Under the pieces are notes generated by a model. That model was not told where the DNA came from, did no database searches, and saw only the letters and a list, made by a program, of their open reading frames with translations. From contig NZ_JHVC01000011.1 of the NCBI RefSeq assembly GCF_000619945.1, positions 89,626-153,625 of the forward strand: a DNA stretch of 64,000 nucleotides, in the 5' to 3' direction. How positions within the stretch are numbered: the stretch's first letter is position 1; the number at the start of each line of letters is the position of its first letter. Of this stretch, positions 34,368 through 42,296 are shown one piece after another. A program made the translations under genes and the position numbers. This DNA comes from Clostridium lundense DSM 17049. GTDB taxonomy: Bacteria; Bacillota; Clostridia; Clostridiales; Clostridiaceae.

Positions 34368-35709
34368 ATATCAGACCTATGCAACGAACTTCATACTTAA
34401 GCATCCCATCGCTGCGGTGTTTTTAGAAATGGGTCTTGGCAAAAGCGTCATTACTCTAACGGCTATATTTGATTTATGTCTTGATAGTTTTGAAATTGGA
34501 AAGGTTCTGGTCATTGCCCCACTTCGAGTAGCAAGGGATACTTGGCCAGCTGAGATAAATAAGTGGGAGCATTTAAAAGGGCTAGAGTTTTCGGTAGCCA
34601 TCGGCACAGAACAGGAGCGATTGGCGGCTCTTAGGAAACCTGCAAGTGTCTATCTTATAAACAGAGAAAATGTTGATTGGTTGGTAAACAAAAGTGGTAT
34701 CCCTTTTAATTTCGATATGATGGTCATTGATGAACTATCATCCTTTAAGTCCTATGGTGCAAAAAGATTTAAAAGTTTACTAAAAGTAAGGCCGAGGGCA
34801 AAACGAATTGTGGGTCTTACGGGTACACCTTCCAGTAATGGGTTAATGGATTTGTGGGCAGAGTTTCGTATTCTCGACATGGGTAAAAGACTCGGCAGAT
34901 ACATAACTCACTACCGCAATTCCTTTTTTACACCGGATAAACGTAATCAGCAAATCGTATTTTCATATAAACCATTGCCAGGTGCTGAAGATGCCATATA
35001 TCGGCTCATTTCGGATATCACCATTTCCATGAAATCAGTCGATTTTCTGAAAATGCCAGAGTGCGTGATCAATGAAGTGCCCGTGTATCTGAATGACAAG
35101 GAACAATCCGTATATGATCACTTTCGTGAAGAGATGGTTCTTGAATTTGCTGATGAAGAAATAGATGCCATGAATGCAGCAGTCCTTTCTGGCAAACTCC
35201 TGCAAATGGCAAATGGTGCTATCTATGATGATGATAAAAACTCTCATATTATCCACGACCGCAAGCTAGATGCTCTTGAGGATTTAATTGAAGGTGCTAA
35301 CGGAAAACCTGTGCTTATTGCCTATTGGTATAATCACGATTTAGAGCGTATTAAGACAAGATTCAATGTCAGAGAAATTAAGACTTCCAAGGATATCAAG
35401 GATTGGAACAACGGCGATATTTCTGTAGCGGTTATCCATCCTGCATCTGCGGGACACGGCCTTAACTTACAAAGTGGTGGTTCAACGCTTATCTGGTTTG
35501 GACTTACTTGGAGTCTGGAACTCTATCAGCAAACAAACGCGAGACTTTGGAGACAAGGTCAAAATGAAACCGTAGTTATCCATCACATTATTACAAAAGG
35601 CACGATTGATGAAGATGTGATGAGGGCCTTGAAACGAAAGGAAAAGACACAATCCGATCTTATCAATGCGGTCAAAGCAAATCTTGGGAAAGCGAGGGAT
35701 GCTGTATGA
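34348..35709 (+). CDS. SNF2-family DEAD/DEAH helicase
   Basis: A 453-residue SF2 ATPase. Motifs in order: EMGLGKSVITLTA (I), VIDELSSFK (II), VGLTGTPSSNG (III), HPASAGHGLNLQ (V) and QQTNARLWRQGQ (VI). It is the minimal SNF2 form typical of phages and probably remodels replication or recombination intermediates with the VRR-NUC protein. The start is the GTG behind GGAGGGATACTT, giving VKYNPHKYQ; an ATG further upstream lies deeper inside the previous gene. Confidence 0.88.
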   Translation: MKYNPHKYQTYATNFILKHPIAAVFLEMGLGKSVITLTAIFDLCLDSFEIGKVLVIAPLRVARDTWPAEINKWEHLKGLEFSVAIGTEQERLAALRKPASVYLINRENVDWLVNKSGIPFNFDMMVIDELSSFKSYGAKRFKSLLKVRPRAKRIVGLTGTPSSNGLMDLWAEFRILDMGKRLGRYITHYRNSFFTPDKRNQQIVFSYKPLPGAEDAIYRLISDITISMKSVDFLKMPECVINEVPVYLNDKEQSVYDHFREEMVLEFADEEIDAMNAAVLSGKLLQMANGAIYDDDKNSHIIHDRKLDALEDLIEGANGKPVLIAYWYNHDLERIKTRFNVREIKTSKDIKDWNNGDISVAVIHPASAGHGLNLQSGGSTLIWFGLTWSLELYQQTNARLWRQGQNETVVIHHIITKGTIDEDVMRALKRKEKTQSDLINAVKANLGKARDAV

Positions 35710-35927
35710 TGGATGCTTTTGAAAAACTGGCAAATGCCATTATTCTACAGGCAGTCAAGGATTATCGTTTTGCACTGAAAAGATTAGCAAAACACCCTCG
35801 CAATGATTCTGCTTTATATACAAAACGTGAGGTTGAGTGCTTCTTTCATTCTGGATTGTTCAATGTCCTCACTTCTCTAAACCCTGACATACTAATTCAA
35901 CAGCTACAAGAGGAGGTGGTGCGATGA
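35706..35927 (+). CDS. Small phage protein, unknown function
   Basis: A 73-residue helical protein (MMDAFEKLANAIILQAVKDYRFALKR...). It overlaps the helicase stop (ATGA) and the next start (ATGA), so it is part of the middle operon. Genes of this size and type precede the DUF1492 regulator in several Firmicute phages. No function known to me. Confidence 0.55.
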   Translation: MMDAFEKLANAIILQAVKDYRFALKRLAKHPRNDSALYTKREVECFFHSGLFNVLTSLNPDILIQQLQEEVVR

Positions 35928-36337
35928 TGACAGCTAAGGAATTCTTAAAACAAGCTTATCGCCTGAATGAATTGATTAACTCCGACCTTGAAGAGTTGAA
36001 AAACTTAAGGGATCTATCAAGAAGTGTTTCATCCCCCGTTCTTGAGGAAAAAGTGAGTAGAACTAAGAGTACTGACCCACCCTTTGAAAAATATGTGATT
36101 AGAATAATAGATTTGGAGCAACAAATACAGCAAGAAGTTGAACGATTAGTAAAGCTGAAATCAGATATCCGTGAAGCGATTAACCAGATGGAAAACGTGG
36201 ATGAGAAGCTACTTCTTCGCTACCGATACATTAACTTTCTTAACTGGGAAGAAATCTGTGTCAACCTTAATGTTTCTATGAGAACCGTACACAGACTCCA
36301 CTCATCCGCTTTGCAACATTTAAAGGTTCCAAAATAA
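35924..36337 (+). CDS. DUF1492 phage regulator, candidate late-gene activator
   Basis: A 137-residue protein: a coiled-coil-like N-terminal two thirds and a C-terminal sigma region 4-like HTH (NWEEICVNLNVSMRTVHRLHSSALQHL). Proteins of this kind (DUF1492, ArpU/RinA-like) switch on late genes in Gram-positive phages. It is the last gene before the late operon, whose upstream region carries four 10-bp iterons that are good candidates for its binding site. Function inferred from family and position. Confidence 0.75.
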   Translation: MMTAKEFLKQAYRLNELINSDLEELKNLRDLSRSVSSPVLEEKVSRTKSTDPPFEKYVIRIIDLEQQIQQEVERLVKLKSDIREAINQMENVDEKLLLRYRYINFLNWEEICVNLNVSMRTVHRLHSSALQHLKVPK

Positions 36338-36363
36338 AAAGGAGTAACCGGAAAATAGTGCAG

Positions 36364-36387
36364 GAAGAGGGTTAAAAGGCCCTCTTC
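36364..36387 (+). terminator. Hairpin after the DUF1492 gene
   Basis: Perfect 8-bp stem GAAGAGGG / CCCTCTTC with loop TTAAAAGG. No T run follows, so termination would be weak. A similar GAGGTTAAAAGACC segment is at 28088-28103, also just before a cargo insert. Confidence 0.5.
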
Positions 36388-36528
36388 ACCATTACCTTAG
36401 TCATTGTATGAAAATTACAGTGATTTAAATAATTAGTTTCTCCTTTTTAATGATTATTAAATTAAAATGAGCTGTCAAAACAACAACTCATTGCTTACCC
36501 ACTTTGAATACCGACCTAATGCATGATC

Positions 36529-37119
36529 TCAGTATAAACTTTTACAGTTTTCTGGTAGTTTGAAAGGATTTTCTTTATTGATACGCTCATAAAACATAAT
36601 TCCATTTAGGTGATCTATTTCATGTTGAATAACAATAGAGGAATAGCCATTGAGTTTTAATATTATTTCTTCTCCTTCTAAATTAAACCCTTTCACTTTA
36701 ATTCTCTCATATCTTGGTACGAACCCATTTATATCTCGATCAACAGATAGGCACCCTTCACTTGGTGGTAAGTAAATCATAGAAACGGAATGGCTAATAA
36801 TTTTTGGATTAATAAGGGTATATTCATGTTCTTTCCCCATCTCGTCAGTGAAATACGCTACAAACATTCGCTTATTCAAGCCAATCTGATTCGCGGATAA
36901 TCCAACTCCTCCACGTAATTTATATTTTTTGGATAGAATGGGGTCTTGACTATTTTTTAAGAAATTCATCATACTAGTTAATGTTTCCTTATCTTCCTCA
37001 GGGGGAGGTACCATCACTTCCAGTGTTGGTCGATGTAAGATATCATTACCTTCCCTTACAATATCTTTCATTGTTATTATATAATTTGAATGAAATTTAT
37101 TCATAAATAAACAATTCAT
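36529..37119 (-). CDS. Peptide deformylase, cargo copy
   Basis: A 196-residue deformylase with all three motifs: GVGLSANQIGL, EGCLSV (metal Cys) and HEIDHLNG (metal His and catalytic Glu). It removes the N-formyl group from nascent proteins. Ser replaces the usual Ala in the first motif. The start at 37119 has AAAGGTAG before it; inner ATGs have no site. It overlaps the Xre gene upstream by 23 bases, so both are on one minus-strand transcript. As an accessory copy inside a phage it may give resistance to deformylase inhibitors or favour phage protein maturation. Confidence 0.88.
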   Translation of the reverse strand: MNCLFMNKFHSNYIITMKDIVREGNDILHRPTLEVMVPPPEEDKETLTSMMNFLKNSQDPILSKKYKLRGGVGLSANQIGLNKRMFVAYFTDEMGKEHEYTLINPKIISHSVSMIYLPPSEGCLSVDRDINGFVPRYERIKVKGFNLEGEEIILKLNGYSSIVIQHEIDHLNGIMFYERINKENPFKLPENCKSLY

Positions 37120-37288
37120 CTACCTTTACTTTTAACGTTTTTGATAATTTGAAAGCCAGTTCCAGTGTGGGATCATATTTATCATTCTCTATACAATTTA
37201 TTGTTTGTCTAACAACTCCACACTTCTTAGCAAGTTGCTCTTGTGTTATCCCCAATTTGTTCCGTATTGCTTTAATTTTATTTTTCAA
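37097..37288 (-). CDS. Xre/YozG-type HTH regulator
   Basis: A 63-residue protein that is almost only a Cro/CI-type HTH: KIKAIRNKLGITQEQLAKKCGVVRQTINCIE followed by KVKVDELF. Start taken at the TTG behind AGGTGATA; a GTG three codons upstream lies inside that site. It forms an operon with the deformylase gene and probably autoregulates it. Small YozG-like regulators of this type are widespread and this one need not be a phage repressor. Confidence 0.82.
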   Translation of the reverse strand: MKNKIKAIRNKLGITQEQLAKKCGVVRQTINCIENDKYDPTLELAFKLSKTLKVKVDELFIYE

Positions 37289-37420
37289 CAGTATCACCTA
37301 TGTCAAAGATATTGGACATTGTTATTATAACAATTACAATAAACATGTCAATAACTTTGGATATTTTTGAAAATATCTATTGGTGGTTTTTGTACGCAGT
37401 AATCTGAATGCTCGCAAAAG

Positions 37421-37486
37421 GTTGGCACACTTTGGCACAGTTTGGCATACGATGACACTGTTTGTCTGTAGTGAAAGTTATATAAT
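37421..37486 (+). promoter_or_regulatory. Late promoter region with four 10-bp iterons
   Basis: GTTGGCACAC, TTTGGCACAG, TTTGGCATAC and GATGACACTG follow each other without gaps from 37421 to 37460. A TATAAT box lies at 37481-37486, and no good -35 box is present. Ten-base phasing puts all repeats on one helix face, as for an activator array. The HNH/terminase operon starts 90 bases downstream. Confidence 0.7.
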
Positions 37487-37572
37487 GGTAGTATGGAATA
37501 TTAATAAACAGAAGCCTTCACGGGAGAACCACTCCTGCGAGGGCTTTTTCTATGGGCAAAAGGAGGTGCAGT

Positions 37573-37932
37573 ATGCCAAAGAAACCTAAGCGACCGTGCT
37601 CTTACCCTGGTTGCCCAGAACTAACCGACAAGCGCTTTTGTGAAGAGCATAGTAAGAAGGAAGCTGCACGGTATGAAAAGTATGATCGTGACCCATCAAC
37701 CCGTAAGCGTTATGGTCGTGCTTGGAAAAGGATACGTGACCGTTACATTGCAGCTCATCCTCTTTGTGAGGAATGTAAACGACAAGGAAAGCTGACCCCA
37801 GCAACCGAAGTGCATCATATTCTCCCTCTTGCAAGAGGAGGGACTCACGATAGAAGTAATCTGATGGCTCTTTGTACTCCTTGCCACTCTGCAATCACGG
37901 CAAGAGATGGAGACCGTTGGGGAACCCGATAG
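37573..37932 (+). CDS. HNH endonuclease next to terminase
   Basis: A 119-residue HNH nuclease with a Zn-binding Cys pair (HPLCEECKRQGK), the HNH core EVHHILPLARGGTHDRSNLMALC and a second Cys-x2-Cys-like end (CTPCHSAI). Phage HNH proteins beside terminase are needed for cos cleavage and packaging in HK97-like phages. Start at the ATG behind AGGAGGTGCAGT; a longer reading upstream would run through the promoter. First gene of the late operon. Confidence 0.9.
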   Translation: MPKKPKRPCSYPGCPELTDKRFCEEHSKKEAARYEKYDRDPSTRKRYGRAWKRIRDRYIAAHPLCEECKRQGKLTPATEVHHILPLARGGTHDRSNLMALCTPCHSAITARDGDRWGTR

Positions 37933-38043
37933 GGGGAGTCAAATCTCCACAGCTTTTCATTTGTGTAACGGGCGTGGGGTAACGCGTGAAAATTCGCGGT
38001 TTCAAACGGGGTAATAGGCCCATCGACGAAAAGAGGTGAGTGA
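37933..38043 (+). other. Candidate cos/packaging region
   Basis: A 111-base gap between HNH and small terminase genes with GC-rich, non-coding sequence (GGGCGTGGGGTAACGCGTG, then AAATTCGCGG). This is the usual place of cos in phages with HNH and P27-type terminases. No direct end mapping is possible from sequence alone. Confidence 0.4.
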
Positions 38044-38595
38044 ATGGCCAAAGATGGAACAAATCGTGGCGGCGCCCGTATAGGCTCCGGTCAAAAGAAG
38101 AAACCACTTGCTGACAAAATTGCAGAGGGAAACCCTGGTAAAAGAAAGCTTGAAGTCGTTGAGTTCCAAAATACTGCTGACCTGAAGGGGCAGGAAATGC
38201 CAAAGCCAATGGCCATGCTCTCCGCAGTGCAAAAGGATGGAAAAACCCTAGTAGCGAGTGAAATCTATGAAATTACATGGAAATGGCTTGAGGAACGTGG
38301 CTGTGCCCATTTGGTACTTCCACAGCTTCTAGAGCGATATGCCATGAGTGCGGCCAGATGGATACAGTGTGAGGAAGCAGTAACCGAGTTTGGCTTTCTA
38401 GCCAAGCACCCAACCACCGGCAATGCTATTCAAAGTCCTTATGTAGCGATGAGTCAGAACTTTATGAGTCAGACAAACAGGCTATGGATGGAGATATATC
38501 AAATCGTTAGAGAGAACTGTGCTACAGAGTATTCTGGTTTAAACCCACAGGACGATGTGATGGAGCGACTGCTATCTGCCCGCAGAGGAAAATAA
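38044..38595 (+). CDS. Phage terminase small subunit, P27 family
   Basis: A 183-residue protein beginning MAKDGTNRGGARIGSGQKKKPLADKI, the conserved basic start of P27-type small terminases, followed by helical DNA-recognition and oligomerisation regions (WKWLEERGCAHLVLPQLLERYAMSAARW). It selects phage DNA for packaging. The site GAAAAGAGGTGAGTG precedes the ATG. SAM synthetase follows after 20 bases. Confidence 0.88.
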   Translation: MAKDGTNRGGARIGSGQKKKPLADKIAEGNPGKRKLEVVEFQNTADLKGQEMPKPMAMLSAVQKDGKTLVASEIYEITWKWLEERGCAHLVLPQLLERYAMSAARWIQCEEAVTEFGFLAKHPTTGNAIQSPYVAMSQNFMSQTNRLWMEIYQIVRENCATEYSGLNPQDDVMERLLSARRGK

Positions 38596-38615
38596 AAATG
38601 AGGAGATATGATGTA

Positions 38616-39752
38616 ATGAGTAAAAGATATTTAACAGCAGAAAGTGTATGTGCTGGACATCCTGACAAACTATGCGACATCATAGCAGATAGCATTTTGG
38701 AAGCTTGCTTACGTAAAGATAGGGCATCAAGGGTGGCTTGCGAGATCTCCTGCAGCGAGAAAGTGAACATTAGAGACATTGTAAATACTGTACTGAAAGA
38801 TGTGGGATACAACCCTTTAAAATTTTTGATTTATGTATATGTACATAATCAAAGTGTAGATATTGCGGCTGGTGTGAATACCGCGCTAGAAGCACGAAAT
38901 GGAATAAATGAACAGTACGGTTCCATAGGTGCCGGAGACCAGGGAACAATGTATGGCTATGCTACAAAGGAAACAAGGGAAATGCTTCCCCTACCCCTTG
39001 TACTTTCTCACAGAATCGTAAAGAGACTGGATGATTGTCGTAAAGGAAAGCTGATAAAAGGGATTCTTCCCGATGGTAAAGCACAAGTAACGGTAGAATA
39101 TGAAGCTGACACTCCAGTGAGAATAAAGACGATTGTGATATCGGTACAGCACGATAAAAATAAAACACAGGAAGAACTTAAGGCAGATATCCTTAACAAT
39201 GTCTTATGGCAGTGCTTTGAAGACTTCCCTTTTGATGATGAAACAGAAATTCTCATCAATCCATCAGGTCAGTTCGTACTTGGTGGTCCCGCTGCCGATA
39301 CGGGTTTGACCGGAAGAAAAATCATGGTCGACACCTATGGAGGGCTTGCATCTCATGGAGGTGGTGCTTTTTGTGGTAAAGACCCAACCAAAGTTGACCG
39401 AAGTGGTGCCTATATGGCACGGTACATTGCAAAGCATATCGTCTGGTGTGGTTATGCAAAGAGATGTGAAGTTGGTATATCCTATGCCATAGGTAAGGCA
39501 AATCCTGTAGCCTTTTCTGTAAATACCCTTGGCACAGGTATTGTTTCTGACGAAATACTAACTCTTGCTGCACAGGAGGTTTTCAACTTAAGACCTGCGG
39601 CAATCATAGAGAAGTTGCGTCTAAGGAATGTGATTTACTCTGATACAGCCGCTTATGGTCACTTTAATAGTTGTCTATTCCCGTGGGAGGATGTAAATAA
39701 GTACAGTGAATTTAGAAAGGCGGTGGAAAAGTATGTTGATAGAGAAGATTAA
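38616..39752 (+). CDS. metK: Phage-encoded S-adenosylmethionine synthetase
   Basis: A 378-residue enzyme that makes SAM from methionine and ATP. Active-site motifs are intact: GHPDKLCD (His15, Asp17, Lys18), GAGDQGTMYGYA, DTGLTGRKIMVDTYGG and the P-loop-like GGAFCGKDPTKVDRSGAY. It resembles the cellular enzyme in length. It sits between small terminase and a DNA methyltransferase whose start lies inside its end, so the pair may provide SAM for methylation of phage DNA. Start at the ATG behind GAGGAGATATG; an upstream ATG at 38598 lacks a site. Confidence 0.9.
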   Translation: MSKRYLTAESVCAGHPDKLCDIIADSILEACLRKDRASRVACEISCSEKVNIRDIVNTVLKDVGYNPLKFLIYVYVHNQSVDIAAGVNTALEARNGINEQYGSIGAGDQGTMYGYATKETREMLPLPLVLSHRIVKRLDDCRKGKLIKGILPDGKAQVTVEYEADTPVRIKTIVISVQHDKNKTQEELKADILNNVLWQCFEDFPFDDETEILINPSGQFVLGGPAADTGLTGRKIMVDTYGGLASHGGGAFCGKDPTKVDRSGAYMARYIAKHIVWCGYAKRCEVGISYAIGKANPVAFSVNTLGTGIVSDEILTLAAQEVFNLRPAAIIEKLRLRNVIYSDTAAYGHFNSCLFPWEDVNKYSEFRKAVEKYVDRED

Positions 39753-40989
39753 AATCAAACAACTCATCCCCGCTGAATATAACCCAAGAAAGGATTTAAA
39801 ACCGGGTGATCCGGAATATGAGAAACTCAAACGCTCCCTTGAGGAGTTTGGATATGTAGAACCCGTAATATGGAATAAGACCACAGGCAGAGTCATTGGA
39901 GGCCATCAACGTTTGAAAATCCTGCTGAGTATGGGTATAGATGAGATAGAATGCGTAGTAGTTGAAATGGATGAGCAAAAGGAGAAGGCGCTGAACATTG
40001 CACTAAATAAAATTAGTGGTGATTGGGATAAAGACAAATTAGCACTTCTCATCACGGACCTAAATGCTTCAGACTTTGATGTGTCTTTGACAGGTTTTGA
40101 CCCGGGAGAGTTGGACGATCTTTTCAAGGATTCCCTTAAGGATAATATAAAAGAAGATGATTTTGATGTAGACAGTGAGCTGAAAAAGCCCGCTGTTTCG
40201 CATTTAGGGGATGTTTGGCTACTTGGACAGCATCGATTAGTCTGTGGAGACAGTACAAAGAAAGACACCTTTGATGTCTTGATGGATGGGAAAGCTGCCA
40301 ATCTGGTAGTTACGGACCCTCCATATAACGTCAACTATGAAGGCACTGCTGGAAAAATCAAAAATGACAATATGGCGAATGAAGCGTTCTATGATTTTCT
40401 GCTTGCGGCATTTCAAAACACCGAAGCAGCGATGGCAAAGGACGCTTCTATTTATGTATTCCATGCGGATACCGAAGGACTCAATTTTAGAAGAGCATTC
40501 TCCGATGCAGGATTTTATCTTTCCGGTACTTGTATATGGAAAAAGCAGTCCCTTGTTCTCGGTCGCTCTCCTTATCAGTGGCAGCATGAACCTATTCTCT
40601 TTGGGTGGAAAAAGAAAGGCAAGCATAACTGGTATTCCGATAGAAAGCAGACCACTATCTGGGAGTTTGAGAAACCAAAGAAGAACGGCGACCATCCAAC
40701 CATGAAACCAGTGGCACTTGTGGCATATCCCATTATGAACTCAAGCCTTAGTAACTGCATTGTGCTTGATCCCTTCGGTGGTTCAGGAAGCACACTGATT
40801 GCCTGTGAGCAGACCGATAGAATTTGTTACACCATTGAACTTGATGAAAAGTACTGCGATGTCATTGTAAAAAGGTATATTGAGCAAGTGGGAAATTCTG
40901 ATGGTGTATTTCTATTAAGAGATGGTTCGAAATTTAGATATGGTGACCTGCCAAATGTTGATTTATCTACACAAAATACCGCCGATTAA
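39733..40989 (+). CDS. ParB/Srx domain plus DNA (N4/N6) methyltransferase
   Basis: A 418-residue fusion. Residues 1-110 are a ParB/sulfiredoxin-like nuclease domain (IPAEYNPRKD, VIGGHQRLKIL). Residues about 170-400 are a beta-class amino-methyltransferase with DPPYNVNYEG (catalytic) and DPFGGSGSTLIACEQ (SAM binding). This fusion is common in Firmicute phages and probably methylates phage DNA against host restriction. It starts within the end of metK behind GGCGGTGG. Confidence 0.88.
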   Translation: MLIEKIKIKQLIPAEYNPRKDLKPGDPEYEKLKRSLEEFGYVEPVIWNKTTGRVIGGHQRLKILLSMGIDEIECVVVEMDEQKEKALNIALNKISGDWDKDKLALLITDLNASDFDVSLTGFDPGELDDLFKDSLKDNIKEDDFDVDSELKKPAVSHLGDVWLLGQHRLVCGDSTKKDTFDVLMDGKAANLVVTDPPYNVNYEGTAGKIKNDNMANEAFYDFLLAAFQNTEAAMAKDASIYVFHADTEGLNFRRAFSDAGFYLSGTCIWKKQSLVLGRSPYQWQHEPILFGWKKKGKHNWYSDRKQTTIWEFEKPKKNGDHPTMKPVALVAYPIMNSSLSNCIVLDPFGGSGSTLIACEQTDRICYTIELDEKYCDVIVKRYIEQVGNSDGVFLLRDGSKFRYGDLPNVDLSTQNTAD

Positions 40990-41078
40990 TAGAATCAGAA
41001 AGATGCTCTAAATGACTTGATAATAACAGCTTTTAGAGTGACATATGTACGTACCGAAAGTAGAAAGGCGGTATGAAA

Positions 41079-41771
41079 ATGCAGATTAACTATAATGTTA
41101 CAGGACCAAAAAGAAAAGCACTGGTTAACGCAATCAGCCAAGAACTAAATGCCCCTGTAAAATATCTCGGAGCACCTACATTTGCATATGAGGTGGCAGA
41201 CTACAATGTTAACAAAAACGGGGTACTTAGCGGACCAGATAATAAGGAACTGGTCGATGATCTATTGGGACTTCACGACTTCAAAGCAATTTCAGAAGAA
41301 TTTGACACACCACTTCCGAAAGCAGAAGTAAATGAAAGGGAAGAATCTATCAATCTGATAATTCAAATGCCAAGGGCGGATTTTACCGACACAGCAATCG
41401 AGAACCTAAAAGGATTAGTAGAAAGTAAAGCTACTCTTATAAAGAAAGCACTTGATACGGACTCCATTCCCATCATTGAAGATGAGGAATATGTCGCCTT
41501 CCCTTGGTTTCAAGGTGAGTGCTCCTCAGAAGAGGTTAAGGCATACACCCATTTTGTCACGGCACTTTGCGAAATGGCGAAAAAACAGACCCGTGTCAAC
41601 ACCACCGAGAAATCAGTAGAAAATGAAAAGTATGCTTTCCGTTGCTTCCTGCTAAGGCTTGGTTTTATCGGCCCAGAATATAAGATGGAACGAAAGATTC
41701 TCCTCTCCAAGCTGTCAGGTAGCTCCGCTTTCAAAAGCGGAACGGCAAAGCAGGAGGTGAGTGAACAATGA
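41079..41771 (+). CDS. Phage protein of the so-called virulence-protein family, unknown function
   Basis: A 230-residue protein beginning MQINYNVTGPKRKALVNAISQ. It has mixed alpha/beta character and no catalytic motif I recognise. Homologues lie between methyltransferase and large terminase genes in Clostridiales phages and are often labelled virulence protein, a name without evidence here. The ATG is behind AAAGGCGGT; another ATG two codons upstream is possible. It overlaps the DUF4314 gene by 4 bases. Confidence 0.6.
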   Translation: MQINYNVTGPKRKALVNAISQELNAPVKYLGAPTFAYEVADYNVNKNGVLSGPDNKELVDDLLGLHDFKAISEEFDTPLPKAEVNEREESINLIIQMPRADFTDTAIENLKGLVESKATLIKKALDTDSIPIIEDEEYVAFPWFQGECSSEEVKAYTHFVTALCEMAKKQTRVNTTEKSVENEKYAFRCFLLRLGFIGPEYKMERKILLSKLSGSSAFKSGTAKQEVSEQ

Positions 41772-41995
41772 ATATCATTCACCCAGAAATGTTAAAGCAA
41801 CTTAGAGGCTATTACACTCCAGGGACACGTGTCATGCTACTTAAAATGAACGACCCCTATACCAAACTTCAGCCTGGAGCGAAAGGTACGGTCACTAGTG
41901 TTGATGACATAGGAACGATTCACGTCAGTTGGGATTCTGGTGGTTCCCTTGGAGTGGCCTTTGGTGAGGATTTATGCAAGAGAATCGAAGAGTAA
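41768..41995 (+). CDS. DUF4314 small protein
   Basis: A 75-residue SH3-like beta protein with GTRVMLLKMNDPYTKLQPGAKGTV and IHVSWDSGGSLGV, matching DUF4314. Found next to terminase in many phages and integrative elements; function unknown. Coupled to the preceding gene by overlap. Confidence 0.75.
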   Translation: MNIIHPEMLKQLRGYYTPGTRVMLLKMNDPYTKLQPGAKGTVTSVDDIGTIHVSWDSGGSLGVAFGEDLCKRIEE

Positions 41996-42018
41996 ACATG
42001 AATCGGAGGAGGTAATAA

Positions 42019-42207
42019 ATGAATGAGATAATCAAAGAACAAATCCTTTCCATCCGAGAAAGTGGAGTCACAAATATGTTTGATGCAAACCGAGTTCAGT
42101 ATGAAGCAAATGAACGAGGGTTTTATGAATTGGTAGTCTATTTAATAGACCATAAAACGGAATATGCTCATTTCATACTGACGGGGGAAGTGGATGAAAA
42201 GAAGTAA
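42019..42207 (+). CDS. DUF5049 small protein
   Basis: A 62-residue protein with IRESGVTNMFDANRVQYEANERGFYELVVYL, matching DUF5049. It usually follows DUF4314 in phages, as here. Good site (GGAGGAGGTAATAA). Function unknown. Confidence 0.75.
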   Translation: MNEIIKEQILSIRESGVTNMFDANRVQYEANERGFYELVVYLIDHKTEYAHFILTGEVDEKK

Positions 42208-42230
42208 ATAAAATTTAACTAGGATAAGGA

Positions 42231-42270
42231 GAAGGGCTTCATCTATAGGATTGAGGCTCTTTTCTTTTGT
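42231..42270 (+). terminator. Terminator-like hairpin before large terminase
   Basis: GAAGGGCTTCATC (42231-42243) pairs with GATTGAGGCTCTTTT with one bulge and some G-U pairs; a TTCTTTT tail follows. It may partly reduce transcription into terL. Confidence 0.45.
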
Positions 42271-42296
42271 CCTTTTTCATAAAAGGGGCGGTGTTT

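Noticed and set aside
37380..37589. ORF of 69 codons upstream of the HNH gene
   Set aside because: It runs through the iteron array and the -10 box, has no ribosome site and no recognisable protein pattern.
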